Shown in pieces: positions 25,985-35,546 of a stretch of 64,000 nt of DNA. Positions within the stretch are counted from its first letter, which is position 1; every line of letters starts with the position of its first letter. The DNA lies in contig NZ_JXRR01000013.1 of NCBI RefSeq assembly GCF_000829515.1, positions 62,001 through 126,000 of the forward strand. The letters are read 5' to 3'. The position numbers were made by a program, and so were the translations under genes. This DNA comes from Jeotgalibacillus campisalis. GTDB taxonomy: Bacteria; Bacillota; Bacilli; Bacillales; Jeotgalibacillaceae. The notes below the pieces were generated by a model that was not told where the DNA came from, did no database searches, and worked only from the letters and a program-made list of their open reading frames with translations.

Positions 25985-26060
25985 TAAAAAAACACCTTAC
26001 CCATTTAGACGAATTGAACAGAGGTCAGTGATCTAAAAGGGAAAGGTATTGTCTTTGTAT
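25985..26060 (-). promoter_or_regulatory. Attenuator-like hairpin with T run in the DUF1611 leader
   Basis: On the minus strand ACCTTTCCCTTTTAGA pairs with TCTAAATGGGTAAGGT (14 of 16 pairs, about 22-base loop), followed at once by a TTTTTTT run. It lies between a promoter (TTCAAA, 16 bases, TATAAT; -10 near 26066-26071) and the GGAGG of the gene. No minus-strand gene lies upstream that it could terminate, so it looks like an in-leader terminator. No T-box or known riboswitch motif seen. Confidence 0.6.
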
Positions 26061-26301
26061 TCTTTATTATAGCACAGTTTCCAATTCTTTGAATTTATTC
26101 TTCTTTAGTAATTCCTTCCTAGGCGCTTTTTAGCTTAATTTAAAAAAATATATTTTAAGATTAATAGCAGCTTTTAATTATGCTTTACAAAGGAAAGATA
26201 GTTAATTAATAATGACTATTGAAATCTATATGTGATATTTCGTGCTAGTATGTTACTAACAATAGCGGTTTGTTCTGATCGGCTTTAGATTAGTTGAGTG
26301 C

Positions 26302-26478
26302 GTGTACAATATCGATTCGAGGGGACTGAGAACAACCGTCTGCGGTACGGATGGCTTCAGCGATTTAGTATTTGTTTTAAGCACCGTTTGGACGCTGGTC
26401 ATGTACACCGTTGTTCCACTTGTTCTACCCATCATTCTTGTGTTTTTTGCTTCGAGAAGCAAGAGAGCAAAAAAATAG
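26302..26478 (+). CDS. Possible small membrane protein
   Basis: This frame of about 58 codons starting at GTG 26302 has one long hydrophobic helix (VWTLVMYTVVPLVLPIILVF) followed by a basic tail (SRSKRAKK) just before TAG. That is the topology of small single-pass peptides such as toxin-like or regulatory membrane peptides. There is no convincing ribosome binding site at the GTG, and an internal ATG would give 25 residues. Family not recognised; it could be a remnant. Confidence 0.3.
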   Translation: MYNIDSRGLRTTVCGTDGFSDLVFVLSTVWTLVMYTVVPLVLPIILVFFASRSKRAKK

Positions 26479-26656
26479 AATCACTTATTTCTACCTGAAC
26501 CTTATCTCGCTTTCTATTATTCCACTCAAAATTTTCATGAGGAAATGTGACGGGAGTGGTAAGATGGAAGAGGATGGGATGGAAAGTTTTTATTATTAAA
26601 CAAAATTACATAAGAAACCTGATATTGCATGATGAAGCTAAAGGGGGATCATATCT

Positions 26657-28588
26657 GTGGACAAAAAGTACTTAGATTTACTGGCGCAAAAATATGATAG
26701 TGAAGAAAAAGTCGTGACGGAAATCATTAACTTTGAAGCGATTCTGAATCTGCCGAAGGGTACAGAGCATTTTGTCAGCGACTTACATGGGGAGTATCAG
26801 GCGTTTCAGCATGTGCTCCGGAATGGCTCTGGAAGAGTGAAAGAAAAAATAAGGGATATTTTCAGCGGGGTCATCTATGAAAATGAAATTAATGATATGG
26901 CGGCGCTTGTGTATTATCCTGAAGAGAAATTACAGATTATTAAAAATAGTTTTGATAATGAACAAGAGCTGAATCGTTGGTATAAAGAAATGATTGAACG
27001 GATGATCAAGCTTATTTCATACGCTTCCTCTAAATATACACGGTCGAAGCTGCGCAAGGCGCTTCCGGATCAGTTTGCGTATATTATAGAAGAACTGCTG
27101 TATAAAACGGATGAATTCGCAAATAAAGAGCAGTATTATAATAAAATTGTACAGCAGATTATTTCACTTGGACAAGCGGATAAATTAATTATCGGGCTAG
27201 CCTACAGCACACAGCGGCTTGTTGTTGACCATCTTCATGTAGTGGGGGATATCTATGACCGGGGACCTGAACCGGACAAGATTATGGAGGCACTTATAAA
27301 CTATCATTCTGTTGATATCCAATGGGGCAACCATGATGTGCTCTGGCTTGGTGCTTTTTCAGGGTCTAAGGTTTGTCTTGCGAACATTATTAGGATTTGC
27401 GCCCGTTATGACAACCTGGATATTATTGAGGATGTATACGGCATCAATCTCCGGCCGCTTCTGAATCTGGCAGAAAAATATTATGGTGATAATTTGGTCT
27501 TCAGGCCAAAGACTCACTCAGATAAAAAAACATCTGACCACGAACGATTGCAAATCACAAAAATTCACCAGGCAATTGCGATGATTCAGTTTAAGCTTGA
27601 AAGCCCAATCATCAAAAGACGTCCGAATTTTAATATGTCAGGCAGACTCCTGCTTGAAAAGATCGATTACGAGAAAAACGAAATTTCGATTAGTGGAAAA
27701 ACGTATCCGCTTGAAAATACCTGTTTTAAAACCATCAATCCAGAGCAGCCGGATGAGCTTTTGGAGGAAGAAAAGCAAGTGATGGACAAGCTATTATTTT
27801 CCGTCCAGCATTCTGAGAAACTCGCCAGACATATGAATTTTCTCATGAAAAAAGGAAGTCTTTATTTAAATTATAATGGCAACTTATTGATTCACGGCTG
27901 TATTCCTTTAGATGAAAAAGGAAATATGGAAAAAATGATCATTGAGGATAAAACCTATGCAGGCCGGGAGCTTCTTGATCTTTTTGAGCAATGTCTGCGC
28001 CGATCGTTTGCTCATCCTGAGGAAACGGATGATCTTGAAACGGACATGGTCTGGTATTTGTGGACCGGAGAGTACTCCTCTCTTTTTGGCAAGCGTGAAA
28101 TGACAACCTTTGAACGGTATTTTATTCAAGATAAAGAGACTCATAAAGAAAGAAAAAATCCCTATTACCATTTACGTGAGCAGGAAGAAACCTGCCGCAG
28201 GATTCTTGAGGATTTCGGCCTTAATCCAGATCAAGGGCATATCATTAACGGCCATACTCCTGTAAAGGAAATTGACGGGGAAAATCCTATCAAAGCAAAT
28301 GGCAAGATGGTCGTGATCGACGGAGGCTTTTCAAAGGCGTACCAATCAAAAACCGGCATCGCAGGCTATACATTATTGTACAATTCTTATGGCATGCAGC
28401 TTGTTGCCCACCAGCATTTTAATTCAAAAGAGGACATCTTGATCAATGGCACAGATGTATTGTCGGTAAAAAGGCTGGTGGATAAAGAATTAAAAAGAAA
28501 AAAAGTTATGGAAACTAATGTGGGAGAACAATTATTCCAAAAAGTCACTCTTTTAAACCAATTAATGGAGTATCGATATATTAAATAA
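26657..28588 (+). CDS. fbp: Class III fructose-1,6-bisphosphatase
   Basis: The 643-residue gluconeogenic enzyme converts fructose 1,6-bisphosphate to fructose 6-phosphate. The large Firmicutes-specific class is recognised by its metallophosphoesterase motifs: [11 protein letters not shown] near 40, [11 protein letters not shown] near 197, [10 protein letters not shown] near 225, and INGHTPVKE and [10 protein letters not shown] near 535-560. GTG start after AAGGGGGATC. It is a monocistronic gene. Full length compared with the B. subtilis protein (about 670). Confidence 0.96.
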   Translation: MDKKYLDLLAQKYDSEEKVVTEIINFEAILNLPKGTEHFVSDLHGEYQAFQHVLRNGSGRVKEKIRDIFSGVIYENEINDMAALVYYPEEKLQIIKNSFDNEQELNRWYKEMIERMIKLISYASSKYTRSKLRKALPDQFAYIIEELLYKTDEFANKEQYYNKIVQQIISLGQADKLIIGLAYSTQRLVVDHLHVVGDIYDRGPEPDKIMEALINYHSVDIQWGNHDVLWLGAFSGSKVCLANIIRICARYDNLDIIEDVYGINLRPLLNLAEKYYGDNLVFRPKTHSDKKTSDHERLQITKIHQAIAMIQFKLESPIIKRRPNFNMSGRLLLEKIDYEKNEISISGKTYPLENTCFKTINPEQPDELLEEEKQVMDKLLFSVQHSEKLARHMNFLMKKGSLYLNYNGNLLIHGCIPLDEKGNMEKMIIEDKTYAGRELLDLFEQCLRRSFAHPEETDDLETDMVWYLWTGEYSSLFGKREMTTFERYFIQDKETHKERKNPYYHLREQEETCRRILEDFGLNPDQGHIINGHTPVKEIDGENPIKANGKMVVIDGGFSKAYQSKTGIAGYTLLYNSYGMQLVAHQHFNSKEDILINGTDVLSVKRLVDKELKRKKVMETNVGEQLFQKVTLLNQLMEYRYIK

Positions 28589-28614
28589 AAGCCTTTATTA
28601 GAATGGGGTAACGA

Positions 28615-28854
28615 ATGAATAATCTAACAAAAAAAATAAAAAAATTGTGTTCTAGTGGGCTGGCAGTCACATCGTTACAATTAATTTTCTGCAACAACCC
28701 AGCTGAAGTACGGTTGTAGAAATTAAGGAAAATGGGTTTTGACGACAATGAAGAAAACGTTGTGGCGCAATTGCTGGACAATAAAGAAGGCTGGGTTTAT
28801 ATGTTAACGTACTTAAAAGACTATTTGGAATCTGGAGTTAATTTAAGAGCCTAG
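28615..28854 (+). pseudogene. 80-codon frame interrupted by a single in-frame TAG
   Basis: From ATG 28615 the frame reads 34 sense codons, TAG (28717-28719), then continues open for 44 more codons to a final TAG at 28852. The second half (MGFDDNEENVVAQLL...) looks coding, and has its own ATG at 28732 after AAGGAA. Either a small gene was broken by a nonsense mutation, or the second half is a separate 40-residue protein. Terminator-like hairpin follows at 28894. Family not recognised. Confidence 0.4.
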
Positions 28855-28893
28855 CTGGTAAAGTAACAACGTTCTTAATTAATAATGTATGAA

Positions 28894-28926
28894 AGCCCTT
28901 CTGCTTTTTGGCAGAGGGGCGTTTTT
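28894..28926 (+). terminator. Rho-independent terminator
   Basis: GCCCTTCTGC pairs with GCAGAGGGGC around TTTTTG, followed by GTTTTTAT. It ends the small frame at 28615-28854. Confidence 0.75.
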
Positions 28927-29582
28927 ATGAGGGAATACTGCTTGAGATGTTTTAATCTACTTCGCTATTCGACAAGAATCTAGCGGTGCAGTGATTACCA
29001 CTTTGCAGACGCAAAAAAAGGGGGATGCCAATTTAAATTCGCTAATTTACTCAAAAAACCTTAGGAAATCTAAACAATTTACTTCCATAGGTAGAAAGGG
29101 CGACATGCTTTATGACTTTTATCGACTTTAATTTATAAGTAAATCGTTATATTACTTTGTAAATCGACAGGTTATTTAAAAAATTTGTTTAAAATTCTCT
29201 AGTAGTTTAACGAGTTAAAGATTTGGAAAAAGTGTTTTCCTGTTCAAAACGACTTGAAAAGACAAATTTAGTTACAAATAAAGTAAAATATGGTTACAAA
29301 AAACTACAGAATCTAGTTTGATAGTAAACCGTATGACCTGTTTTTTAATAGTTTGAAAATTCTTTCCATTTTCGACAACTTCCTTTCTCTGTCATTAGTA
29401 GAGTATAGATATACCCATTTCCTACATAAGTGATTGGTATGAACTAATCACATAACAACTGAGTAAATAAGGATGCAGACAGCATGTTACCTGCATCCAA
29501 CGCCTGACACGGATCATGGGGATTCTGAGGAGAGGGGGAACGATCTTATCATTCAAACACTAAAAATTCTGGGAGGATGAGA
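28927..29582. other. Long AT-rich leader region before bacillopeptidase F
   Basis: About 650 bases without a credible gene. The only clear structure is a perfect 8-bp hairpin (GGATGCAG/CTGCATCC, 29471-29498) about 85 bases before the start codon, without a T run. The rest is AT-rich, and I see no convincing promoter or riboswitch. Confidence 0.45.
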
Positions 29583-32500
29583 ATGAATAAGAACATGAAA
29601 AGAAAGTTTACCAGAGTGGCGTCTATGATTATGTGCATGCTTTTACTTGCACCGTCTTTCGCTTACGGACAGGCATCGGCACAGTCGAATGGAACAACAA
29701 CCTCTTATTTAGGCAGTAGTAAGGAAATACTAGAAAGTAAAGTGGATAAAAAGATAAATCAACTGTATAAAGAGGATGAAATGGTGACGTTTCTGGTGCG
29801 AATGAACGAACAAGTGGATACGGCCAGTGTTGCAAAAGAAGCTGATGAAAAGGCCGTGCAATCAAACTTGACTTCTTCTAAAGCACAAATAACTAAGAGG
29901 TCAAAAATCGTCAACGAATTAAGATCCACCGCTAAAGTATCACAAGAAAGAGTGATGGATCTTCTGCAAAAGCAGGAAAGCAAAGGATATGCAAAAGATA
30001 TTAAGTCTTTTTACATTGTGAATGGACTTGCCGTAACAGCGACAAAGGATGTAATGGAAAAAATCGCGTTGCTTCCTGAGGTAGCAAGTATCGATCCGAA
30101 TGAAATAAGAGCAGTGATTGATACAGAAACGGCAGCACCTGAAAATCAAACAGAAGCGATCGAATGGGGTGTCGATCAAATTGGCGCACCTGCAGCATGG
30201 GAACAGGGAGTTGATGGTGCGGGGATCGTCGTTGCATCAATCGATACAGGTGCTCAGTGGGATCACCCTGCTCTTAAAGAGCAATACCGGGGATTCAATA
30301 ACGGAGAAATCAGTCATGAATACAACTGGTTTGATCCTGTAAATGGGTCCGACACACCAGTGGATCCTGATGGACACGGAACTCATGTCACAGGAACAAT
30401 GACGGGTACAGAACCAAATGATGTTAACCAGGTTGGTGTTGCACCAGGAGCGAAATGGATCTCAGCCAATGCTTTTGGTCCATCAGGCGGTCAGGATGTT
30501 CATTTATTGGCAGCGGGAGAATGGATTTTAGCTCCTACTGACGCAGATGGAAATCCGAATCCTGCCATGGCTCCGGATATCGTAAATAATTCATGGGGCG
30601 GCGGTCCTGGACTTGATGAATGGTATCGTCCAATGGTTCAAGCCTGGAGAGCCGCTGAGATTGTTCCGGTTTTTGCAGCCGGAAATACGCGGGTGGGCAA
30701 CCCCGGGGGACCAGGATCGGTTTCAGCACCAGGGAATTATCCTGAATCCTTTGCAGTTGGAGCAACGGATATTAATCAAAACTTAGCTGATTTTTCTTTA
30801 CAGGGACCTTCTCCATACGATACGCAGAAACCGGATGTTTCAGCACCGGGCGTTGCGATTCGCTCGTCACTTCCGGGAGGAACTTATGGAAGTTACAATG
30901 GAACGTCCATGGCAGCACCTCATGTTGCGGGTGCAGCTGCACTGGTTCTGCAAGCTAATGCTAACTTAAGCATTGATGAAGTAGAAGATCTGCTTATGGA
31001 CACAGCAACGCCAAGAACAAATGCACAATACCCGACTGCACCAAATAACGGGTTTGGAGACGGGATTATTAATGTATTTGACGCAGTATCGGCTGTTATT
31101 TCCGGATTGGGAACGATCAGTGGTCAGGTAACAAAAGATGGAGAAGATACAACTGCTCCTGTCATTGACTACACGGGCCCTGAGGAAGTATTTGCAGGTT
31201 TACCAATCACGTTAGAAGCGACTGTAACAGATGATATAAGTGTTACAAACGTAATGCTCGAGCACCAAGTGGAAGATGGAACTTGGGAAACGGCATCTGC
31301 ATCACGTGTTGGCGGGGATTATCTTAACGGAACGTACCGTGCAACGATCGATGGCGGTCATGTGACAGAAGGCACCATTGTGTATCGCTGGAAAGCGGTA
31401 GACTTTGGGGCAAATGAAACGGTCAGCGAAGAAGCTGAAATAACCGTTAATGCTCCTCCGACAGTCGGATACGAGCAGGATTTTGAAGATAATCTGGATG
31501 GCTGGACGATTTCCGGCCCGATGCAAACATGGCAATGGGGTGTTCCTGCATCCGGACCTGAAGCAGCCTTCTCGGGTGAAAAAGTAATTGCAACAAACTT
31601 GGCAGGAGATTACACGAATGATCTATTTGAAGCAATTGAATCTCCGCCATTTGCTATACCTGAGGAAGGGGCTGCGTATCTTCAGTTTAAACACTGGTAC
31701 AACATTGAAACGAACTGGGATTTCGGTCACGTATTTATCTCAGATGACGGCGGAACTTCATGGGATCTACTTGAAACATTTACCGGATTAAGCGGTGATT
31801 GGGTTGATGGTCAATACGACTTATCTGCTTATGCCGGCAAAACCATTGTTGTAGCATTTGAGCTGGAGTCGGACTTCACAATTGTCAGACCAGGCTGGTA
31901 TATCGATGACGTTAAAATTACGGATGAAGCCCTTTCTTCACTGACGAAAGCAAAAACGGTGAAAGACAGTGGACCTGTTAAAAAAGAACGTGCACCGAAA
32001 TTTGATGCACAAAAAGTTACTGAACGGAAAAATGCACAAGCAGCTGTAGAGAAAAATGCAGCAGCAGAAGAATCTGTTCTATCCGGATTGCCTGTCGGTG
32101 CAAGAGTGACAGTAGAAGAAACAAATCGTTCTGTAAATACAGACCCTGCAACGGGCGAGTTCAGCATGACCCATGCGGTTGGTGACTACACACTGCTCGC
32201 TGAAGCATATGGATTTGCGCCTCAAACTCAAGAGGTTGCTGTTTTAGAAGATGAGAATACAGACGTTTACTTTTCACTAGAAGAGCTTCCAACAGGCACG
32301 GTAACGGGGACAGTTGTAAATCAGGCAACGGGTGCACCAATTAGCGGAGCAACCGTATACCTTATGGAAGATGCAGCTGTTACACCTGTGGTAACGGATG
32401 AGAACGGAGTCTATTCCATTACAGGCTACGAAGGAACGTACACATTAAAAGTTGTAGCTCCTAACTTCTATGGGGAAGAAGTCGAGGTTACAGTAGAAGG

Positions 32501-33929
32501 GGATGTAGAACAAGATATTGAACTGCGTCCATTCATCGGCTATGCAGGTGAAATTGGCTATGACGATGGCACAGCTGAAAATGCCAGAGCATTCTATGAT
32601 GCAGGAAATGGCTGGGCTGTAAAAATGTCACTGGAAGAAGGTTCTGACGCGGCACTCGTCACTGGCGGTTTGTTCCGATTCTGGGATACAGAGTGGCCGG
32701 TTCCGGGCGGCACTGAATTTCAAGTAGAGATCTATGATGCATCCGGAGCAGATGGTGCACCTGGACAAAAACTGGCAGGTCCAATTGATGCCCAAGCAAA
32801 GCGCGATGGTACCTGGACACAGGTAGATCTAAGCAGCGAGGGTGTTGTAGTAGAAGGAGACTTCTATATGGTTTACATTCAATCCAAGGCAAATCCTGAC
32901 ACTCCAGGACTTGGTACGGATGAAGATGGACCGAACGCTGGCCGAAGCTGGCAGTATGTTGATGGCGCATGGTCACAAGTTCTAGAAGAGGAAGGAAACT
33001 ACATGATTCGCGCACTCGTGGATTATGAAGTAACAGCCCCGTCTATTACTTCTCCTGCTAATGGTTCATTCACCAATGAAACCACCGTCAATGTAGCAGG
33101 TAATGCAGCACCGAATACGGATGTAATTGTCTACAATCATGGCGAAGAAGCTGCAACAACAACGGCTTCTGAGGATGGACAATATGAGGTATCTGTCGAC
33201 TTATCAGAAGGGGAAAACGTTCTAACTGCAAGAGTTTCGACAGAAGCCGGAATGACAGACGAGTCCGCACCTGTAACGATTACAGTGGATCTGACAGCCC
33301 CTGTCATAGAAGTGACAAGTCCTGAAGACGGCATGAAAACAAATAAAGAGACGATCACCATCGCAGGAACGGTTAACGAGGAGCATCTTGACACATTCAC
33401 CATTAACGGGCAGAACGTGTCCGTCACTGACGGTGCATTCTCCAAGCGGTTACTGTTGGAAAACGGTGAAAATCACTTTGAACTGACAGCAACGGACTTA
33501 GCTGGCAACGTTACAACAGAGAATTTAACAGTTGAAGCGAAGTTTGGTGAAATTGACATCCAAAATCTTCAGCCGGCAGAAGATGTTTATCTTAAAGCTG
33601 GAGAATCTGTTAAGATCTCGTTTGAAAGTGAAGAAGACTTGGATGCCAGCTTTATCTTACGTATGCCTTTAACGAATATTTCAGGCACAAGTAATGTAAC
33701 TGAGCTTCCTGTGAATGAAGTAGCTCCAGGTCAATATGAGGCGTATTGGACAGCAACATCATCTGTTATTGCCGATGGCGTAGGAGTAGAAGTAATGGTA
33801 AACGATGAATTTGGAAATGAAGCTCGTCAACTCGCAGAAGGTAAGCTGTTTATTAATAGCTGGTCTCCTGGAGACAAGGATCGCCCTGTACGACCTTTAC
33901 CGGGAAGACCTGATATTCCTGGAAGATAA
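29583..33929 (+). CDS. bpr: Bacillopeptidase F-like secreted S8 serine protease
   Basis: The 1448-residue exported multidomain subtilase has a signal peptide (to about ASAQ, residue 34), an inhibitor-I9-type propeptide (to about 170) and a peptidase S8 domain with the triad Asp221 (SIDTGAQWDHP), His265 (DGHGTHVTGT) and Ser442 (NGTSMAAPHVAG). A jelly-roll/MAM-like domain (about 640-770) comes next, then carboxypeptidase-regulatory-like repeats (about 835-980) and bacterial Ig-like repeats to the end. Size and order match bacillopeptidase F. Start at ATG 29583, 7 bases after GGGAGG. No sortase motif; the tail is proline- and arginine-rich. It precedes the matrix cluster but has its own terminator. 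Confidence 0.92.
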   Translation: MNKNMKRKFTRVASMIMCMLLLAPSFAYGQASAQSNGTTTSYLGSSKEILESKVDKKINQLYKEDEMVTFLVRMNEQVDTASVAKEADEKAVQSNLTSSKAQITKRSKIVNELRSTAKVSQERVMDLLQKQESKGYAKDIKSFYIVNGLAVTATKDVMEKIALLPEVASIDPNEIRAVIDTETAAPENQTEAIEWGVDQIGAPAAWEQGVDGAGIVVASIDTGAQWDHPALKEQYRGFNNGEISHEYNWFDPVNGSDTPVDPDGHGTHVTGTMTGTEPNDVNQVGVAPGAKWISANAFGPSGGQDVHLLAAGEWILAPTDADGNPNPAMAPDIVNNSWGGGPGLDEWYRPMVQAWRAAEIVPVFAAGNTRVGNPGGPGSVSAPGNYPESFAVGATDINQNLADFSLQGPSPYDTQKPDVSAPGVAIRSSLPGGTYGSYNGTSMAAPHVAGAAALVLQANANLSIDEVEDLLMDTATPRTNAQYPTAPNNGFGDGIINVFDAVSAVISGLGTISGQVTKDGEDTTAPVIDYTGPEEVFAGLPITLEATVTDDISVTNVMLEHQVEDGTWETASASRVGGDYLNGTYRATIDGGHVTEGTIVYRWKAVDFGANETVSEEAEITVNAPPTVGYEQDFEDNLDGWTISGPMQTWQWGVPASGPEAAFSGEKVIATNLAGDYTNDLFEAIESPPFAIPEEGAAYLQFKHWYNIETNWDFGHVFISDDGGTSWDLLETFTGLSGDWVDGQYDLSAYAGKTIVVAFELESDFTIVRPGWYIDDVKITDEALSSLTKAKTVKDSGPVKKERAPKFDAQKVTERKNAQAAVEKNAAAEESVLSGLPVGARVTVEETNRSVNTDPATGEFSMTHAVGDYTLLAEAYGFAPQTQEVAVLEDENTDVYFSLEELPTGTVTGTVVNQATGAPISGATVYLMEDAAVTPVVTDENGVYSITGYEGTYTLKVVAPNFYGEEVEVTVEGDVEQDIELRPFIGYAGEIGYDDGTAENARAFYDAGNGWAVKMSLEEGSDAALVTGGLFRFWDTEWPVPGGTEFQVEIYDASGADGAPGQKLAGPIDAQAKRDGTWTQVDLSSEGVVVEGDFYMVYIQSKANPDTPGLGTDEDGPNAGRSWQYVDGAWSQVLEEEGNYMIRALVDYEVTAPSITSPANGSFTNETTVNVAGNAAPNTDVIVYNHGEEAATTTASEDGQYEVSVDLSEGENVLTARVSTEAGMTDESAPVTITVDLTAPVIEVTSPEDGMKTNKETITIAGTVNEEHLDTFTINGQNVSVTDGAFSKRLLLENGENHFELTATDLAGNVTTENLTVEAKFGEIDIQNLQPAEDVYLKAGESVKISFESEEDLDASFILRMPLTNISGTSNVTELPVNEVAPGQYEAYWTATSSVIADGVGVEVMVNDEFGNEARQLAEGKLFINSWSPGDKDRPVRPLPGRPDIPGR

Positions 33930-33935
33930 CCTAAG

Positions 33936-33974
33936 AAAGAGTGAAGATGTAGCGAATACATCTTTACTCTTTTC
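33936..33974 (+). terminator. Rho-independent terminator after the protease
   Basis: AAGAGTGAAGATGT pairs with ACATCTTTACTCTT and is followed by TTCC. Separates the protease from the matrix genes. Confidence 0.8.
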
Positions 33975-34152
33975 CTAAAATTATCTTTTATAATGCTGGA
34001 AGAAAAGAGCTCGAAATTGGTTTAATACCAAAATATATAAAATATGTATATTATTTCTTTTAAAAGTATTCTATACTGACTTTAAGTTCTTTATTAAGAA
34101 CATCATTCTTTCTGAAGATCAAAAAAGTCTACAAATTAGAGGAGGAATTTAA

Positions 34153-34758
34153 ATGGGAATGAAGAAGAAAATTGCAATGGGACTGGCTCCGGCGGCACTG
34201 GGATTAACATTAATGGCTGGAGGTACATACGCATACTTCACTGATGCAGCCGAAGCAAATGGTACGTTTGCAGCCGGCACTTTAGACATTGCAGTAAATC
34301 CGGAAACCATTATCGATGTAGATGGCATGAAACCTGGCGACTGGATGAACCGCGTATTTCATCTTGAAAATAATGGGTCTCTCGATATCCCGCAAGTAAT
34401 GTTAAATTCTTCTTACGAAGTAATGGATGCAAATAACGACAATACAGAAGACTTCGGAAAATATATTCAAGTTAATTTTCTTGAAAATGCAGATAAAACA
34501 GGTCGTGCTGAATATAACGATATCATCTATCAAACAACGCTTTATGATCTGCAATCTTTAACACCGGACGCTGTGGAAAAGATTATAGATGAAGCCTTTG
34601 GAGAAGAGAGTGGTTTAGACGCCGGAACAAGTGACACAATGTTTGTTCAGTTTGAATTTATCGATAACGGCTCAGATCAAAATCAATTCCAGGGCGACTC
34701 TTTAGCGATAACATGGGAATTTATTGCGAATCAAGGTGAAGGAGAGCATATCGAATAA
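34153..34758 (+). CDS. tasA: TasA/camelysin-family matrix fibre protein
   Basis: The 201-residue exported protein has a SipW-type signal (GLTLMAGGTYAYFTD) followed by the family block ANGTFAAGTLDI and MKPGDWMNRVFHLENNGSLDI. Members form the amyloid-like fibres of the biofilm matrix or are the camelysin (M73) surface proteins. It lacks the full HExxH-type metal site of a classical protease, so a structural role is more likely. Start after GAGGAGG. The gene comes first in the cluster, with the TapA-like and SipW genes after it, the reverse of tapA-sipW-tasA in B. subtilis. Confidence 0.85.
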   Translation: MGMKKKIAMGLAPAALGLTLMAGGTYAYFTDAAEANGTFAAGTLDIAVNPETIIDVDGMKPGDWMNRVFHLENNGSLDIPQVMLNSSYEVMDANNDNTEDFGKYIQVNFLENADKTGRAEYNDIIYQTTLYDLQSLTPDAVEKIIDEAFGEESGLDAGTSDTMFVQFEFIDNGSDQNQFQGDSLAITWEFIANQGEGEHIE

Positions 34759-34778
34759 ACTTTTATAATGACCGGGAG

Positions 34779-34800
34779 GGTGGGGAAACTCACCTTTCTA
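34779..34800 (+). promoter_or_regulatory. Weak hairpin between tasA and tapA-like genes
   Basis: GGTGGG pairs with CTCACC around a 4-base loop, followed by TTTCTATCC. It could act as a leaky terminator giving more fibre protein than anchor protein (inference). Confidence 0.3.
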
Positions 34801-34883
34801 TCCTAAACAGAATGTTATTGAATTTTGAGCGGACCGTAATAGCCTGCTATTGAAGTACGCTGAAAAGTCAATTCTACATTCAG

Positions 34884-35546
34884 ATGAAATGGGGGATTAC
34901 AATAAAACGATTTAAGCAGTTCAAAAAACAAAACCGCTTTACATTAGCGGTTTACTCTATAGGCGTTTTTTATACGATGTTTTTAATCGTCACTTACATA
35001 ACTTCCACGACGACGGCTTATTATACTGCCTCCTATACTTTTTCAGGGACGTTCCAGGCAGGACAGTGGGTGGAAGAGTCAGAGGAAGAGGAATACATAG
35101 TGGAGGAAGAAACGGATGAATCAGAAGAAACAGAAGAAACACAGGACATAGATTCAGTAGAAGACTTAAACGATGAAGAAAGTGATATGGAGGAAGAAAC
35201 AACAGATGAGGACGAAGTTTTAAATGAAGAGGAACGTACAATGGAAGAAGAAACAACTCAGTCAAATGAAGAATCAAACGAAGAGCAAAATGCAGATGAT
35301 GCGAATATGGAAGATGAGTTGAATGAAGTTGAAGAAGAAGGAAATGAAATTGAAGAAAAAATAATAGAAGACGAAGAATTAATAGAAGCAAATGGCAAAG
35401 AGGACAACGTTACTATAGAAATAACTGAACTGGAAAATGAGGAAATTGAAGAAGATAAAGAGCTTGAAGCTAAAGATAATGAAGATGAAAATGAAGAAAA
35501 TAGTACTAAAGTAAAAAAAGAAGATGAATCTAAAAGGCAGAGGTGA
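34884..35546 (+). CDS. TapA-like matrix anchor protein with highly acidic tail
   Basis: The protein (up to 220 residues) has a basic N-terminus, one hydrophobic helix (about 19-41) and a SipW-like cleavage region (TTTAYYTASYTFSGTFQAG). A tail of more than 150 residues follows, made almost only of Glu, Asp, Asn and Thr with a final Lys/Arg cluster. B. subtilis TapA also ends in an acidic low-complexity tail, but this one lacks TapA's folded middle domain. The ATG at 34884 has no ribosome binding site; GGGGG sits 6 bases before an in-frame ATA (34902), which could be the real start. The stop overlaps the SipW gene. Identity as TapA rests on position and layout. Confidence 0.6.
   Translation: MKWGITIKRFKQFKKQNRFTLAVYSIGVFYTMFLIVTYITSTTTAYYTASYTFSGTFQAGQWVEESEEEEYIVEEETDESEETEETQDIDSVEDLNDEESDMEEETTDEDEVLNEEERTMEEETTQSNEESNEEQNADDANMEDELNEVEEEGNEIEEKIIEDEELIEANGKEDNVTIEITELENEEIEEDKELEAKDNEDENEENSTKVKKEDESKRQR

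Noticed and set aside
26298-26599. Overlapping plus-strand frames before fbp other than the hydrophobic one
   Set aside because: No ribosome binding sites and atypical composition.
29940-30179. Several minus-strand and alternative-frame open stretches inside the protease gene
   Set aside because: Long open antisense frames arise from codon bias in this gene; no start signals.
34990-35391. 133-codon leucine-rich minus-strand frame
   Set aside because: Mirror of the GAA/GAG-rich acidic protein; antisense of Glu codons gives Leu/Phe.
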